This document shows positions 1-8,082 of a stretch of DNA of 64,000 bases, piece by piece. Origin of the DNA: RGIG9115 sp045649825 (GTDB lineage Bacteria; Bacillota; Clostridia; UBA1381); NCBI GenBank assembly GCA_045649825.1, contig JAZRQO010000023.1, positions 66,481-130,480 of the forward strand, in the 5' to 3' direction. The notes under the pieces are model-generated. The model ran no database searches and had not been told where the DNA came from. It saw only the letters and a program-made list of their open reading frames with translations. A program made the translations under genes and the position numbers. How positions within the stretch are numbered: the stretch's first letter is position 1; each line of letters begins with the position of its first letter.

Positions 1-118
1 CGGCACGTTCAAACAAATATTCGTCACATCTGCCGTCGGTGAGTATGGTGTTCAGTCCGTGGTCTGAAAGATTGCATGTGAGAGCCAGCTCATCTATATA
101 TTTTTTCAAGTTATTCAT
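1..118 (-). CDS. Radical-SAM enzyme start, probably HydE (partial)
   Basis: Only the first 39 codons are present; the gene runs off the left edge. The ATG is at 116-118 on the minus strand, behind a GGGAAGGA-type ribosome binding site. The visible peptide (start MNNLKKYIDELAL, later DEYLFERA) resembles the N-terminal helices before the radical-SAM core of HydE, BioB and ThiH relatives; HydE, the [FeFe]-hydrogenase maturase, fits best because the EYLFERA stretch normally leads into a VR-rich helix. A TM1266-type hydrogenase regulator at 17.1 kb gives weak support. No catalytic motif (CxxxCxxC) is visible, so this is a similarity judgement on a short fragment; another radical-SAM enzyme is possible. 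Confidence 0.4.
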   Translation of the reverse strand, partial: MNNLKKYIDELALTCNLSDHGLNTILTDGRCDEYLFERA

Positions 119-202
119 ACCAATCATTCCTTCCCCTTTATTATATCTGTTTGGCCTCGGTTTGTCAATATTGTAATGTATAATCGGGAAGTAAGTGCTG
201 TT

Positions 203-787
203 TTAAATTATCTCGTCGTCAAACAGTCCGTGTCTTGAACAGAGCATGTATAGCTTTCCGCCTCTTAAGTGAGGGAATGTCGTACAAAACGGTGCGTTTT
301 TAGGCGGTACAATTGTCATGACGGATTCATCCGTAACGTAAGCCACAAACTTAATATAATGATTGTCGTCCATGGGATGGTATGTGGAAACTGTTATTTG
401 TTCGCAATCAAGGGAGCTTTGGTAATAGAGATAGTGGTCGTAATTTCCCGGGCTTGATTGCATAGGATATAAAATCTTGTCACAGCATTTATGATAGGCT
501 TTTGAAAAACTCCAGGATACATTTCCGCAAACGGGGCAATGAAAAAATCTGATATTTGTACGGTTTGAAAGTGATGATATATATTCCGTAAAGAAAAAAT
601 TTCTGTCAATTTTGAGTTCCTTCACAATACTTGAAACCATCTCTGCAGGCACACAATTTTTCTTTCGTTCCCAGTTGGAAATGGTTTTAGACGTGGTGTG
701 AAGTATTTGTGCAAGCTCTTTTTGAGTAAGCCCCTTAGCTTTTCTGACTTTATATATTATTTCGTTTATTTCATATGATTTGTCCAA
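203..787 (-). CDS. XRE-family regulator fused to a desulfoferrodoxin-like domain
   Basis: 194 aa. Residues 6-62 form a Cro/CI helix-turn-helix (recognition region around TSKTISNWERKK). Residues 82-190 look like a full desulfoferrodoxin/superoxide-reductase module: C84 and C87 (CPVCGN) with the C101-C102 pair match a centre I rubredoxin-like iron site, while H118, H137 (HPM), H143 (HYI), C183 and H186 (CSRHGLF) match the four His plus one Cys of the centre II active site. The natural reading is a DNA-binding protein whose activity responds to superoxide, oxygen or iron through the C-terminal metal sites; alternatively it is simply an enzyme with a DNA tether. It sits just upstream of another XRE gene on the same strand. 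Target genes are unknown. The domain assignment rests on the ligand pattern and spacing. Confidence 0.75.
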   Translation of the reverse strand: MDKSYEINEIIYKVRKAKGLTQKELAQILHTTSKTISNWERKKNCVPAEMVSSIVKELKIDRNFFFTEYISSLSNRTNIRFFHCPVCGNVSWSFSKAYHKCCDKILYPMQSSPGNYDHYLYYQSSLDCEQITVSTYHPMDDNHYIKFVAYVTDESVMTIVPPKNAPFCTTFPHLRGGKLYMLCSRHGLFDDEII

Positions 788-813
788 ATGATTATGCCCC
801 CGGATGAGTGGAT

Positions 814-1056
814 TTAGTTTTCTTCAATGTCAATAAGCTTTGAAGCTTTTATACCAAGAACCTTAGCTATGGTAAAAAGTGATTTTATTGACGGACAGTA
901 TGGAATATTGGGACTTTCAAGCTGACCTATATAGGAAAGAGTAAAGCCGGTATGTTCCGCTAGCTCTGCCTGTGTCATACCTGCTTTTCTTCTGTAATAA
1001 CCTATTTTTATACCAATATCCAACAAAATCCCATTGTATTCTTTTTCATTTAACAT
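814..1056 (-). CDS. Small XRE-family transcriptional regulator
   Basis: 80 aa, essentially a single Cro/CI-type HTH domain. Residues 14-72 carry the five-helix pattern, with GMTQAELAEHTGFTLSYIGQ containing helices 2-3. There is no effector domain. It lies 26 bp upstream of the XRE-desulfoferrodoxin gene on the same strand, so the two may be cotranscribed. An AT-rich region with no clear gene lies upstream (1057-1228). Such single-domain regulators are common next to phage remnants, toxin modules and stress genes; nothing here identifies the target. Confidence 0.8.
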   Translation of the reverse strand: MLNEKEYNGILLDIGIKIGYYRRKAGMTQAELAEHTGFTLSYIGQLESPNIPYCPSIKSLFTIAKVLGIKASKLIDIEEN

Positions 1057-1349
1057 AATATCATTCCTATATATAACTTAGATTATAAATATTATATACT
1101 AAAAACCATTATATTAAAATCCAATAACATTGAATAAATATTAATTATAAATGAGTAAATATAATCTTTATTTATTAACTGATATTTGTATTTAAGTATT
1201 AAAATTAATTGATATAGCACAAAATAGAGAGCCTTCGGATAAGAATCTGAAGGCTCATAGTTTACTAAGCTATTCATATTTGTAATTGTGGTTTATTGTT
1301 TTAGGCTTTTAATGAATAATGAATATTGAATAATGAAAAATGAATAATA
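1057..1349. other. AT-rich spacer without a convincing gene
   Basis: About 290 bp of AT-rich sequence. The only open frame (1092-1277, minus) has no ribosome binding site and the composition of non-coding DNA. A stem-loop sits at 1229-1256, and 1320-1348 holds short tandem GAATAATGAA-like repeats also seen near 22.42 kb and 30.19 kb. Confidence 0.6.
1229..1256. terminator. Stem-loop, possible weak terminator
   Basis: GAGCCTTCGGA pairs with TCTGAAGGCTC around a six-base loop. Neither side is followed by a strong T-run, so terminator function is uncertain. Confidence 0.35.
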
Positions 1350-1390
1350 CCAAAAGAAAAGAACACCCTCAAGGTGTTCTTTTCTTTTGG
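1350..1390. terminator. Terminator of tRNA-Ser
   Basis: An 18-bp inverted repeat (arms 1350-1367 and 1373-1390, loop CTCAA) lies directly at the 3' end of tRNA-Ser. The minus-strand transcript would end in an A/U-rich stem. Confidence 0.7.
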
Positions 1391-1475
1391 AGGAGAGAGT
1401 GGGATTCGAACCCACGGACGCTCGCACGTCACCGGTTTTCAAGACCGGCTCTTTCAACCGCTCAGACATCTCTCC
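1388..1475 (-). tRNA. tRNA-Ser (anticodon TGA)
   Basis: Cloverleaf read on the minus strand: acceptor GGAGAGA/TCTCTCC, a long variable arm typical of class II tRNAs, anticodon loop CTTGAAA giving TGA (serine), T-arm GTGGG-TTCGAAT-CCCAC, and an encoded CCA at 1388-1390. Confidence 0.95.
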
Positions 1476-1559
1476 GTAGTCAACGATAGGTATTATAACA
1501 TATGTTTTAAGAATTGTCAATACTTTTTTTAAAAAAAATAATATTTTTCTGTTTTACAG

Positions 1560-1588
1560 TTGACAAAAGCTGTAAACCGTGGTATAAT
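1560..1588 (+). promoter_or_regulatory. SigA promoter for tRNA-Leu
   Basis: TTGACA (1560-1565), 17-bp spacer, TATAAT (1583-1588): a consensus vegetative promoter. The mature tRNA-Leu only begins at 1761, about 165 nt after the expected start point. A 17-bp copy of the tRNA 5' end sits at 1630. Confidence 0.85.
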
Positions 1589-1629
1589 GTAATCCGCGTT
1601 ATGAATTAATAATTTTTAATTTAATACCT

Positions 1630-1646
1630 GCACCTGTGGCGGAATT
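1630..1646 (+). repeat. Partial copy of the tRNA-Leu 5' end
   Basis: 17 bases identical to the first 17 bases of tRNA-Leu (1761-1777). The intervening 114 bases carry small stem-loops, for example CGAAAAC-TT-GTTTTCG. The arrangement looks like an insertion flanked by a duplication of the tRNA 5' end, or slippage during duplication. Confidence 0.7.
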
Positions 1647-1760
1647 TAAGTGACATTCGAAAACTTGTTTTCGTCAATGGAACTTATGCAAGTGAGCGAA
1701 GCGAATCGTAGGCAGACTTGTCTGACAGTTTCGCTTATACAAACCACAATATAATAACAC

Positions 1761-1844
1761 GCACCTGTGGCGGAATTGGCAGACGCGCTAGACTTAGGAT
1801 CTAGTGTCCCCGACGTGAAGGTTCAAGTCCTTTCAGGTGCACCA
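1761..1844 (+). tRNA. tRNA-Leu (anticodon TAG)
   Basis: Acceptor GCACCTG/CAGGTGC, class II variable arm, anticodon stem CTAGA/TCTAG with loop CTTAGGA (anticodon TAG, leucine), and encoded ACCA. It is followed at once by a strong terminator. Confidence 0.95.
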
Positions 1845-1845
1845 C

Positions 1846-1882
1846 AAAAAAGCAGTTGCGTTAACAGTGCAACTGCTTTTTT
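1846..1882. terminator. Bidirectional terminator after tRNA-Leu
   Basis: AAAAAAGCAGTTGC and GCAACTGCTTTTTT form a stem with an A-run on one side and a T-run on the other. It serves tRNA-Leu (plus) and the convergent flavin reductase-rubredoxin gene (minus). Confidence 0.9.
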
Positions 1883-1891
1883 GTTAAAACT

Positions 1892-2503
1892 TTAATTGTC
1901 TTTTATTTCCTCAAAGTCTACTGCACCGTGCTTACACAGAGGACAGATAAAGTCCTCGGGTAGGGGATGCCCTTCATAAACATAGCCGCATATTTTACAA
2001 ACATAGCCTTTGGCTTTAGGAGCTTGTGGCTTTGGTTTGGTGTTCTTGTGGTAATAACTGTAGGTTATGGACTCTGCATCCGATACAACTGCTGATTCGG
2101 TTACGGAGCATATAAACATTCCGTGAGTACCCAGGTCCACATACTCGTCAACGCTAAGCGACATATATGCATTTATAAATTCAGAAAGATAAGTAAGTCC
2201 GTTTTCGGAGCGTTTTGAGGTAAGCCCTTCAAATTTATTGGTATCGCGTCCGCTTGCAAATCCAAATCTTTCAAACACTGAAAAAGGCACATCAACTGTA
2301 AGGCAGTTTACGTTCATTTTACCCGTGTTTTTAATTGTATCGTGAGAATAATTTGCTTTGTTAACTGTAACTGCAACCCGAAGCGGCGTATCTGTTATCT
2401 GGATAACAGTATTAACAATAAATCCGTTATCCTTTACCCCGTCATTTGTTGTAACAACGTAAAGGCCGTATCCGATTTTAAATAAAGCTGTAAGGTCAAT
2501 CAT
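1892..2503 (-). CDS. Flavin reductase-rubredoxin fusion (high-molecular-weight rubredoxin type)
   Basis: 203 aa from the ATG at 2501-2503; an upstream in-frame ATG (2518) overlaps the GGAGG ribosome binding site and was rejected. The N-terminal ~155 residues match the FMN-binding flavin-reductase-like fold (start MIDLTALFKIGYGLYVVT). A proline/lysine linker leads to a C-terminal rubredoxin with C169, C172 (CKICGYVYEG) and C187, C190 (CPLC) as iron ligands. In Moorella a protein of this architecture passes electrons from NAD(P)H through FMN to rubredoxin and on to a flavodiiron oxygen or NO reductase, so an oxidative-stress role in the cytoplasm is likely. No flavodiiron gene is in the window. 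The desulfoferrodoxin-like regulator 1.1 kb away shares that theme. Confidence 0.85.
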   Translation of the reverse strand: MIDLTALFKIGYGLYVVTTNDGVKDNGFIVNTVIQITDTPLRVAVTVNKANYSHDTIKNTGKMNVNCLTVDVPFSVFERFGFASGRDTNKFEGLTSKRSENGLTYLSEFINAYMSLSVDEYVDLGTHGMFICSVTESAVVSDAESITYSYYHKNTKPKPQAPKAKGYVCKICGYVYEGHPLPEDFICPLCKHGAVDFEEIKDN

Positions 2504-2649
2504 AATTACTACCTCCATAATTTGTTTTGTAATAATTATATCTTAATAATATTTAAAAGTCAATATTTGTAATTGACTTATATCAACTTTTATGGTAAAA
2601 TTATCTTTATACAAATCCAAAAAAAGGATTATGTCTGAAAGGATTAAAT

Positions 2650-4188
2650 ATGCAAAAGCTTGAAAAAAGCAGCGAACCCGCATATTACGGCGTTGCTGCG
2701 ATTTTGTGTTATCTGATTTTAAATCAGGGCGGGTATTTTGCAGGTGGACTGATTTCGGCAGGTCTGATAATTTCAATTATGCTTATATGGCGAAAAATTC
2801 GCTTCGGGGTATTGGATTTTATCTTTCTTGCATTTTCCCTGTGGTATTTATTCTGCTCTGTTCGTACGGGCTTTGATGTCCGATACATAGCAAAAGGGTT
2901 GTTGCCCATCTCCTGCCTGATGTTTCGTCAGCTTATGCCGGACAGGAGCGAAAATGCACGGGAGCTGTGTCTGCGTGTAATCAAGCTTTCGTTTTATATC
3001 ACCTTATTTGCTATTTTCACCTGCATTTATCTTTCGGTAAAGGCAATGCATCTTAAGAGGCTTGTTTTTCCCTTTCAGTATGCAAACGCCAGCGGAATAT
3101 TCTTCGGTGTAATGTTCATACTTGCCCGATATGCAGGATTTGAATGGGCTAAGAAACGTCAGTATGTGTTTTTTGGGGGGCTTGCCCTTACCCAGTCTGT
3201 AGGAGCTATGGGGCTCACGGTGCTTTGTGAGCTTTTTATGAGCCGTGACAGGCGAAAAACCCTTGCACTGCTGGCTGTTATAGTTATCGGTGCAGTTGTT
3301 CTGAGAAGCCGTATTTATCAGAGTATGGGGACGTTTATCGAACGCTTCCTTCAAATACAGGACGGGCTTATATGTATGCTCAAAAACCCCGTATTCGGAA
3401 TAGGTGCAGGGCGTTGGGAGTTTTATAAGAACTTGTATCAGACGGGTATTTATGATGCCCACGAAATTCACGGAAGCCTGGGCGCAATAGGTGCCGCTTC
3501 GGGCATTTTGGGGCTTACGCTTTTTATACTCACCGTAATTGCAGCATTTAAGTTTATAAGGTTTGAAAACAAGGCATATCTTGCGGCAGCAGTTATGCTT
3601 ATAGTGCATAGCTTTATGGATTTCACACTTACATTCACGGCTTTGGGATTTTTGCTTATGCTCATATTTGCCTGCGGTGAAGAGGGTAAAACCAAAAAAA
3701 TTGCTTTTAAAACCTTTGCAAAGCCCGCACTTCTTGCAGTATTTGCCATTGGTTTTTGTATTCTCAGCGTTGGTATGTATCAGATAAAAAAGCTTGATGG
3801 TATGGACGCAGGTAAGAATTATCCTAAGTATGTGGCATACTACGAAGCAAATCCTCTATCACAAAAAAGCGTGAAAACACGGGAGAATTATGCTAAGGCG
3901 CTTTATGCAACAGGCAGAAAGCAGGAGAGCCTTAAGGTTATTGAAAGCATTGACGTTTTGTCATCAGATATGGTTGTACTTAAAAAAGGCTGCATTGGCG
4001 ACTGGAAGGAGGTCATGAAATACATAGAGGAGCAACCATACAATCCTGTGCTTTATAAAACAGTTTGTTATAACAGCAATGACGAAGAAATGCGAAAGCA
4101 AGCAGAGGAACGCCTTGAAGAAGCAATCGCTTCAATGTCGTTTCTCGGAAAAATATTATATAAATTTATAGGAGAGAAAGTATTATGA
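2650..4188 (+). CDS. O-antigen ligase/polymerase (Wzy_C-like) membrane protein with helical C-terminal tail
   Basis: 512 aa. About ten hydrophobic segments span residues 13-370. The long periplasm-facing loop contains GIGAGRWEF (about 249-257) followed by H271 and H274, the arrangement seen in the O-antigen ligase/Wzy_C family that joins or polymerises lipid-linked glycans. Residues ~385-500 are soluble, alpha-helical and TPR-like (NYPKYVAYYEANPL, KALYATGRKQESLKVIES). It overlaps the next gene by 4 bp, so the two are translationally coupled. A glycan polymerase or ligase for a surface polymer is inferred; the substrate is unknown. Start ATG follows GAAAGGA. Confidence 0.7.
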   Translation: MQKLEKSSEPAYYGVAAILCYLILNQGGYFAGGLISAGLIISIMLIWRKIRFGVLDFIFLAFSLWYLFCSVRTGFDVRYIAKGLLPISCLMFRQLMPDRSENARELCLRVIKLSFYITLFAIFTCIYLSVKAMHLKRLVFPFQYANASGIFFGVMFILARYAGFEWAKKRQYVFFGGLALTQSVGAMGLTVLCELFMSRDRRKTLALLAVIVIGAVVLRSRIYQSMGTFIERFLQIQDGLICMLKNPVFGIGAGRWEFYKNLYQTGIYDAHEIHGSLGAIGAASGILGLTLFILTVIAAFKFIRFENKAYLAAAVMLIVHSFMDFTLTFTALGFLLMLIFACGEEGKTKKIAFKTFAKPALLAVFAIGFCILSVGMYQIKKLDGMDAGKNYPKYVAYYEANPLSQKSVKTRENYAKALYATGRKQESLKVIESIDVLSSDMVVLKKGCIGDWKEVMKYIEEQPYNPVLYKTVCYNSNDEEMRKQAEERLEEAIASMSFLGKILYKFIGEKVL

Positions 4189-4994
4189 ACAAAATGAAAA
4201 AGATTATATCAGTTCTTGTAATGACAGCAATCCTTGGCGCTCTTCCCGGAATGGGAATGTTTGGCGGTATGGTTGCCTGGGCATTTGAAGCTACAACAGT
4301 TGACACAGTAGTTTATGAAACAGTTGAAGAGGTAGTTTACGAAACAGTTGAAGAAGTAGTATACGAAACAACAACAATTGAAACTGTTGGAGATGTAGTA
4401 TATGAAACAGTTGAAACTGTAGTATACGAAACAGTTGAAGAAGTAGTATATGAAACTGTTGAGGAGGTTGTATACGAAGCAGTTGAGGGTCACGTATACT
4501 ATGAAGGCGTAAGTGCTGACATCTTCGCTCTCGTGATCGAAGAGAAAACAGCAAGCGTTTTCGGTGAAATCAAGGAAAACGACGTTGAACCCATCATCAG
4601 AAACGATCGCACAATGCTTCCTGCAAGATTTGTTGCAGAAAACCTCGGTGCAGAAGTTGAATGGGACGGCGAAGCAAGAGTTGTAACAGTTAAGAGTGAA
4701 GATGTTGAAATAAAGCTCACAATCGATTCTGCAATAGCAACAGTTAACGGTGTTGAAGAAACACTTGACAGCCCTGCATTTATCGAAAACGACAGAACCT
4801 ACACACCTGTAAGATTCATCGCTGAAAAGCTCGGTGCAACAGTTGAATGGGACGCAGACCTTAAAATGGTAAAAATTGCAAAGGCTGGAGCAGAAGAAGC
4901 TGTTGAAACTGAAGAAGTAACAGAAGAAGTTACAGAGATTGTAGAAATCACCGAAACTGAAGAAGTAACAGAAACTGAAGAAGTTACTGAATAA
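4185..4994 (+). CDS. Exported repeat protein with copper-amine-oxidase-like stalk domain
   Basis: 269 aa. Signal peptide at residues 1-34. Residues ~41-101 are a VVYETVEE repeat (seven or more imperfect 8-residue units). Residues ~115-232 are a copper_amine_oxidase-N (stalk) domain with two diagnostic motifs, TMLPARFVAENLGAEVEW (143-160) and TYTPVRFIAEKLGATVEW (205-222). Residues 236-269 form an acidic Glu/Thr/Val tail. No LPXTG or transmembrane anchor follows. Stalk domains are common in secreted clostridial proteins and are thought to bind the cell surface. Coupling to the Wzy-like gene suggests action on the same surface polymer. The repeats use varied codons (GTAGTTTACGAA, GTAGTATATGAA), so they are old or selected at protein level rather than a recent DNA expansion. 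Confidence 0.75.
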   Translation: MNKMKKIISVLVMTAILGALPGMGMFGGMVAWAFEATTVDTVVYETVEEVVYETVEEVVYETTTIETVGDVVYETVETVVYETVEEVVYETVEEVVYEAVEGHVYYEGVSADIFALVIEEKTASVFGEIKENDVEPIIRNDRTMLPARFVAENLGAEVEWDGEARVVTVKSEDVEIKLTIDSAIATVNGVEETLDSPAFIENDRTYTPVRFIAEKLGATVEWDADLKMVKIAKAGAEEAVETEEVTEEVTEIVEITETEEVTETEEVTE

Positions 4995-5034
4995 TTATAT
5001 TTTAATCCTTCGTCATTACTATATAATATATAAT

Positions 5035-5062
5035 CCGTCGGCAGTGTTGCCGACGGTTTTTT
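5035..5062 (+). terminator. Terminator after the repeat-protein operon
   Basis: CCGTCGGCA and TGCCGACGG form a GC-rich stem with loop GTGT, followed by TTTTTT. Confidence 0.9.
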
Positions 5063-5273
5063 ATATGTTTGATACTTATTACAAAATTTAATCTTCCTGT
5101 ACTCCGTAGGGGAAATTCCTGTTATTTTTTGAGGGTATAGGAGATGTAGTATATACAATGCCATAGTTTCGGAGCATTTGTTAAATTTTTTAAACAAAAT
5201 TCCCTTTGTTGTTTACTTTTGTATTAATACGTGATACAATATATAGGAAGTTTTATAAGGAGTGGAAGCCGTT

Positions 5274-6425
5274 ATGCCGGATATTATAGTAGTTGGTGCG
5301 GGTGCGTCGGGGCTTACTGCGTCGGTTTGTGCCGCCCGTCTTGGTGCAAGAGTGACCGTGCTGGAAAAAAATGACCGAATAGGAAAAAAGCTGTTTGCTA
5401 CGGGTAACGGCAGATGCAATCTTACAAATATAAATCTTACCCCTGACAGATACCACGGAGAGGAGTCGGAATTTCCTCAAAAAGCCCTCTCAGGCTTTGG
5501 TGCCGAAGATACGGAAAGCTTTTTTGAGAGTATGGGACTGCTTACCCGGAGGGAAGATGAGGGCAAGGTTTTCCCCTATTGCGGAAGAGCCTCTGCGGTT
5601 CTGGACGTTTTCAGAATGGAGCTTGAAAAGCTGGGTGTGGAAATTCAGTGCGGCTTTGACGTAAAAGAGGTAATTCGTCGCAAAACTGCTTTTGAAATTG
5701 TTTCCTGGGACGGACGCCATCTTTTTGGTGAAAAGGTGATTTTTGCGGCAGGTGGGAAGGCGGCACCAAATCTTGGCGGCGGAGGCAGCGGCTACGATAT
5801 ACTTAAAAAGCTTGGGCATAAGCTGACGGAGCTTCGCCCATCTATTGTTCAGATTAAAACAAATAAAGAAAAAATTGCAGGTCTTAAGGGAATAAAGTGT
5901 GAAGCGTCGGTTTCTATGGCAGGCAAAACCTATACTGGAGAGCTTTTGTTTACCGACTACGGAATTTCGGGCCCGCCTGCATTTTCTCTCTCGTCTTACT
6001 ATAAGCCGGGCGTGGAAATCAGTATAGACTTTTTCCCCGATATAGACGAAAAGCGGCTTTTTCTTCTTCTTCGGGAGAAATCGGAAAATATTATAAATCC
6101 CGACAACCTTTTCACGGGGATGCTTCATAAAAATATAGCTTCTGCTATAGTACGGCAGGCAGGGCAGGGAATAAAGGAGATTGCAAGAGTGTGTAAGGAT
6201 TTCAGAATTGAAACCGAAGGCACTCTCTCATGGAACAATGCTCAGGTTACGAAAGGCGGAATTTCAACACGTGACGTAAGTCCCGAAACCTTTGAATCCC
6301 TTATTTGCCCCGGGTTATATATAACGGGTGAAATACTTGACGTCGACGGCGACTGCGGAGGTTTTAACTTGCAATGGGCATGGGCAAGCGGATATTTTGC
6401 AGGCACCCATGCTGCATTAGGATAA
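5274..6425 (+). CDS. NAD(P)/FAD-dependent oxidoreductase, HI0933/BaiN family
   Basis: 383 aa. The start chosen is the ATG at 5274, spaced from AAGGAG (5257-5262); an in-frame GTG at 5262 overlaps that site. The N-terminus has the dinucleotide-binding motif VVGAGASGL followed by an acidic strand end (VLEKND), then GKKLFATGNGRCNLTN, characteristic of the HI0933 family. A second FAD contact (LYITGEILDVDGDCGGFNLQWA) lies near the C-terminus. Family members are cytoplasmic flavoproteins of mostly unknown substrate; BaiN takes part in bile-acid 7-alpha-dehydroxylation in some clostridia, but the family alone does not show that here. The downstream membrane-protein gene starts 24 bp later, so it may be the first gene of the pot operon. 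Confidence 0.85.
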   Translation: MPDIIVVGAGASGLTASVCAARLGARVTVLEKNDRIGKKLFATGNGRCNLTNINLTPDRYHGEESEFPQKALSGFGAEDTESFFESMGLLTRREDEGKVFPYCGRASAVLDVFRMELEKLGVEIQCGFDVKEVIRRKTAFEIVSWDGRHLFGEKVIFAAGGKAAPNLGGGGSGYDILKKLGHKLTELRPSIVQIKTNKEKIAGLKGIKCEASVSMAGKTYTGELLFTDYGISGPPAFSLSSYYKPGVEISIDFFPDIDEKRLFLLLREKSENIINPDNLFTGMLHKNIASAIVRQAGQGIKEIARVCKDFRIETEGTLSWNNAQVTKGGISTRDVSPETFESLICPGLYITGEILDVDGDCGGFNLQWAWASGYFAGTHAALG

Positions 6426-6449
6426 TCGAAAGGAGTTTATAATTATAAA

Positions 6450-7025
6450 ATGAAAAAAACCACAGTATTCAAGCAGGCTCTCAGCCATCTTACGGTTCAC
6501 GCAGTAGCGTGCCTGTTTATATTTCTTGTAATGGTTCCCATAATCGGCGGTGTGGCATCGTACCCTACGGTGTCTCTTTGTGTTGCTGTAGTGATGGCGG
6601 TTGTGTATGCAGGAATTTTGTTCGGAACCTCCTATGAGTGTGCATATTCAGACCATAAAACCTATTCAAAGCTTAAACCCTATCCTCTTAAAGGGCTTGT
6701 TCTTTCGTTAGGCGTTGTTATACCTGTTGCGCTTGCATGGGCTTTTTATGCGATTGCATGGAAGGTAGCACCAATCCCTGAAGCTGCAACGTCACAAGTA
6801 CAGATACCTCTTTTAACATTTACAGCGAATATGCTTTATTCATTTATAACGGCTCCATTCTGGGATTTAGTGGATATAAAAGGCGGTAATGCCAGCCTTA
6901 CGGGGCAGATTATTTCGCTTATAGTGCCTGCAGCAGTTTGTTTCGCAGGATACTATCTTGGTTACATAAAGGTTGATTTCACCAAGTATATCAACAGGCT
7001 TGTGTATGATAAAAAGAAGAAATAA
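6450..7025 (+). CDS. Hypothetical membrane protein ahead of potABC
   Basis: 191 aa with about four hydrophobic segments (roughly residues 14-36, 41-62, 84-108 and 150-172) and a basic C-terminus (DKKKK). No motif I recognise. It lies 24 bp after the flavoprotein gene and 14 bp before potA, so it is probably in the same transcript. It could be an accessory subunit of the transporter or unrelated; nothing in the sequence decides. Confidence 0.7.
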   Translation: MKKTTVFKQALSHLTVHAVACLFIFLVMVPIIGGVASYPTVSLCVAVVMAVVYAGILFGTSYECAYSDHKTYSKLKPYPLKGLVLSLGVVIPVALAWAFYAIAWKVAPIPEAATSQVQIPLLTFTANMLYSFITAPFWDLVDIKGGNASLTGQIISLIVPAAVCFAGYYLGYIKVDFTKYINRLVYDKKKK

Positions 7026-7039
7026 AGGAAGTGTAAACC

Positions 7040-8080
7040 TTGACTGATGAAATTCTGAGGCTTACAGATATAACAAAAACCTATGGAAATATAAAGGCTC
7101 TTGACAACGTGTCCCTTTCTGTAAAAAAAGGAGAGTTTGTTAGCTTATTGGGGCCTTCAGGCTGCGGCAAAACCACGCTTTTAAGGATTATAGCGGGTTT
7201 GAGCGAAGCAGATTCGGGAAGCGTTGTTTTGGGTGGCAAGGACATAACAGGGTTGGCTCCCGAAAAAAGACCTGTAAACACTGTGTTCCAGAACTATGCT
7301 CTGTTTCCCCATATGACGGTTGAAAAAAACATCGGCTACGGGCTTCGTATTCGTGGCGAGAAAAGGGGAATAATAAAGGAAAAAACGGCGGAAATGCTTC
7401 GGCTTGTACACCTTTCGGGAGTAGAGAAGAAGCTCCCGTCAGAGCTTTCGGGCGGGCAAAAGCAAAGGGTTGCCATAGCAAGAGGGCTTATAAATAAGCC
7501 TGACATATTACTCCTTGATGAGCCTTTGGGGGCTCTTGACCTGCGGCTACGTCGTTACCTTACCGATGAAATTCGTCGTATTCAGCAGGAAAGCGGAACA
7601 ACTTTCATTTATATTACTCACGACCGTGATGAGGCTATGAATATGTCTGACCGTATGGTTGTTATGAATGAGGGAGTGTTTGTTCAGTCAGGAACGCCTC
7701 AGGAGATATACAATAGCCCCGTAAACCGCTTTGTAGCAGAGTTTATAGGCCTGTCAAACATATTTGAAGCAACAGGCTCAGGGGATGGGGAAATTGCCTT
7801 TGGTGGCGGTGAGCTTGGAGTAGATTTTACCGTTAAAAAAGGCGAAAAAGTCAATGTGTGTGTTCGCGGTGAAAACGTAAGCGTTAGTCATACTTCGGGT
7901 GGCTTCTTAGGTGAAATAATCCACAAGTCCTACTCGGGCGGATTTATTCGTCTTAAGTGCAGGCTTCAGGACGGCACGGAGCTTGCAGGAGTGAGCGACG
8001 ATAAAAATGAAGAGTTTAATGTGGGAGAAAAGGTGTATATAGGATTGGACGGCAGATTTCTGTCACGTCTGGAGGACTGA
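7040..8080 (+). CDS. potA: Spermidine/putrescine ABC transporter ATP-binding protein
   Basis: 346 aa, TTG start at 7040 placed 8 bp after AAAGGAAG; the nearby ATG is out of frame. ATPase features in order: Walker A GPSGCGKTT (about 39-47), Q-loop (VFQNYALFPHMTV), signature LSGGQKQR, Walker B LLLDEPLGALD and H-loop ITHDRDEAM. The C-terminal ~110 residues form the TOBE regulatory domain of the PotA/UgpC group. It drives import through PotB and PotC, whose genes follow 2 bp later. Substrate specificity is inferred from family and order; Fe3+ or other solutes use similar ATPases. Confidence 0.88.
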   Translation: MTDEILRLTDITKTYGNIKALDNVSLSVKKGEFVSLLGPSGCGKTTLLRIIAGLSEADSGSVVLGGKDITGLAPEKRPVNTVFQNYALFPHMTVEKNIGYGLRIRGEKRGIIKEKTAEMLRLVHLSGVEKKLPSELSGGQKQRVAIARGLINKPDILLLDEPLGALDLRLRRYLTDEIRRIQQESGTTFIYITHDRDEAMNMSDRMVVMNEGVFVQSGTPQEIYNSPVNRFVAEFIGLSNIFEATGSGDGEIAFGGGELGVDFTVKKGEKVNVCVRGENVSVSHTSGGFLGEIIHKSYSGGFIRLKCRLQDGTELAGVSDDKNEEFNVGEKVYIGLDGRFLSRLED

Positions 8081-8082
8081 TT

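Noticed and set aside
1092..1277. 61-codon frame on the minus strand
   Set aside because: AT-rich, low-complexity peptide (YKYQLINKDYIYSF), no ribosome binding site, and a stem-loop lies inside it.
7181..7481. Minus-strand frames inside potA and other highly coding genes
   Set aside because: Antisense shadows of genes with clear family motifs on the plus strand.
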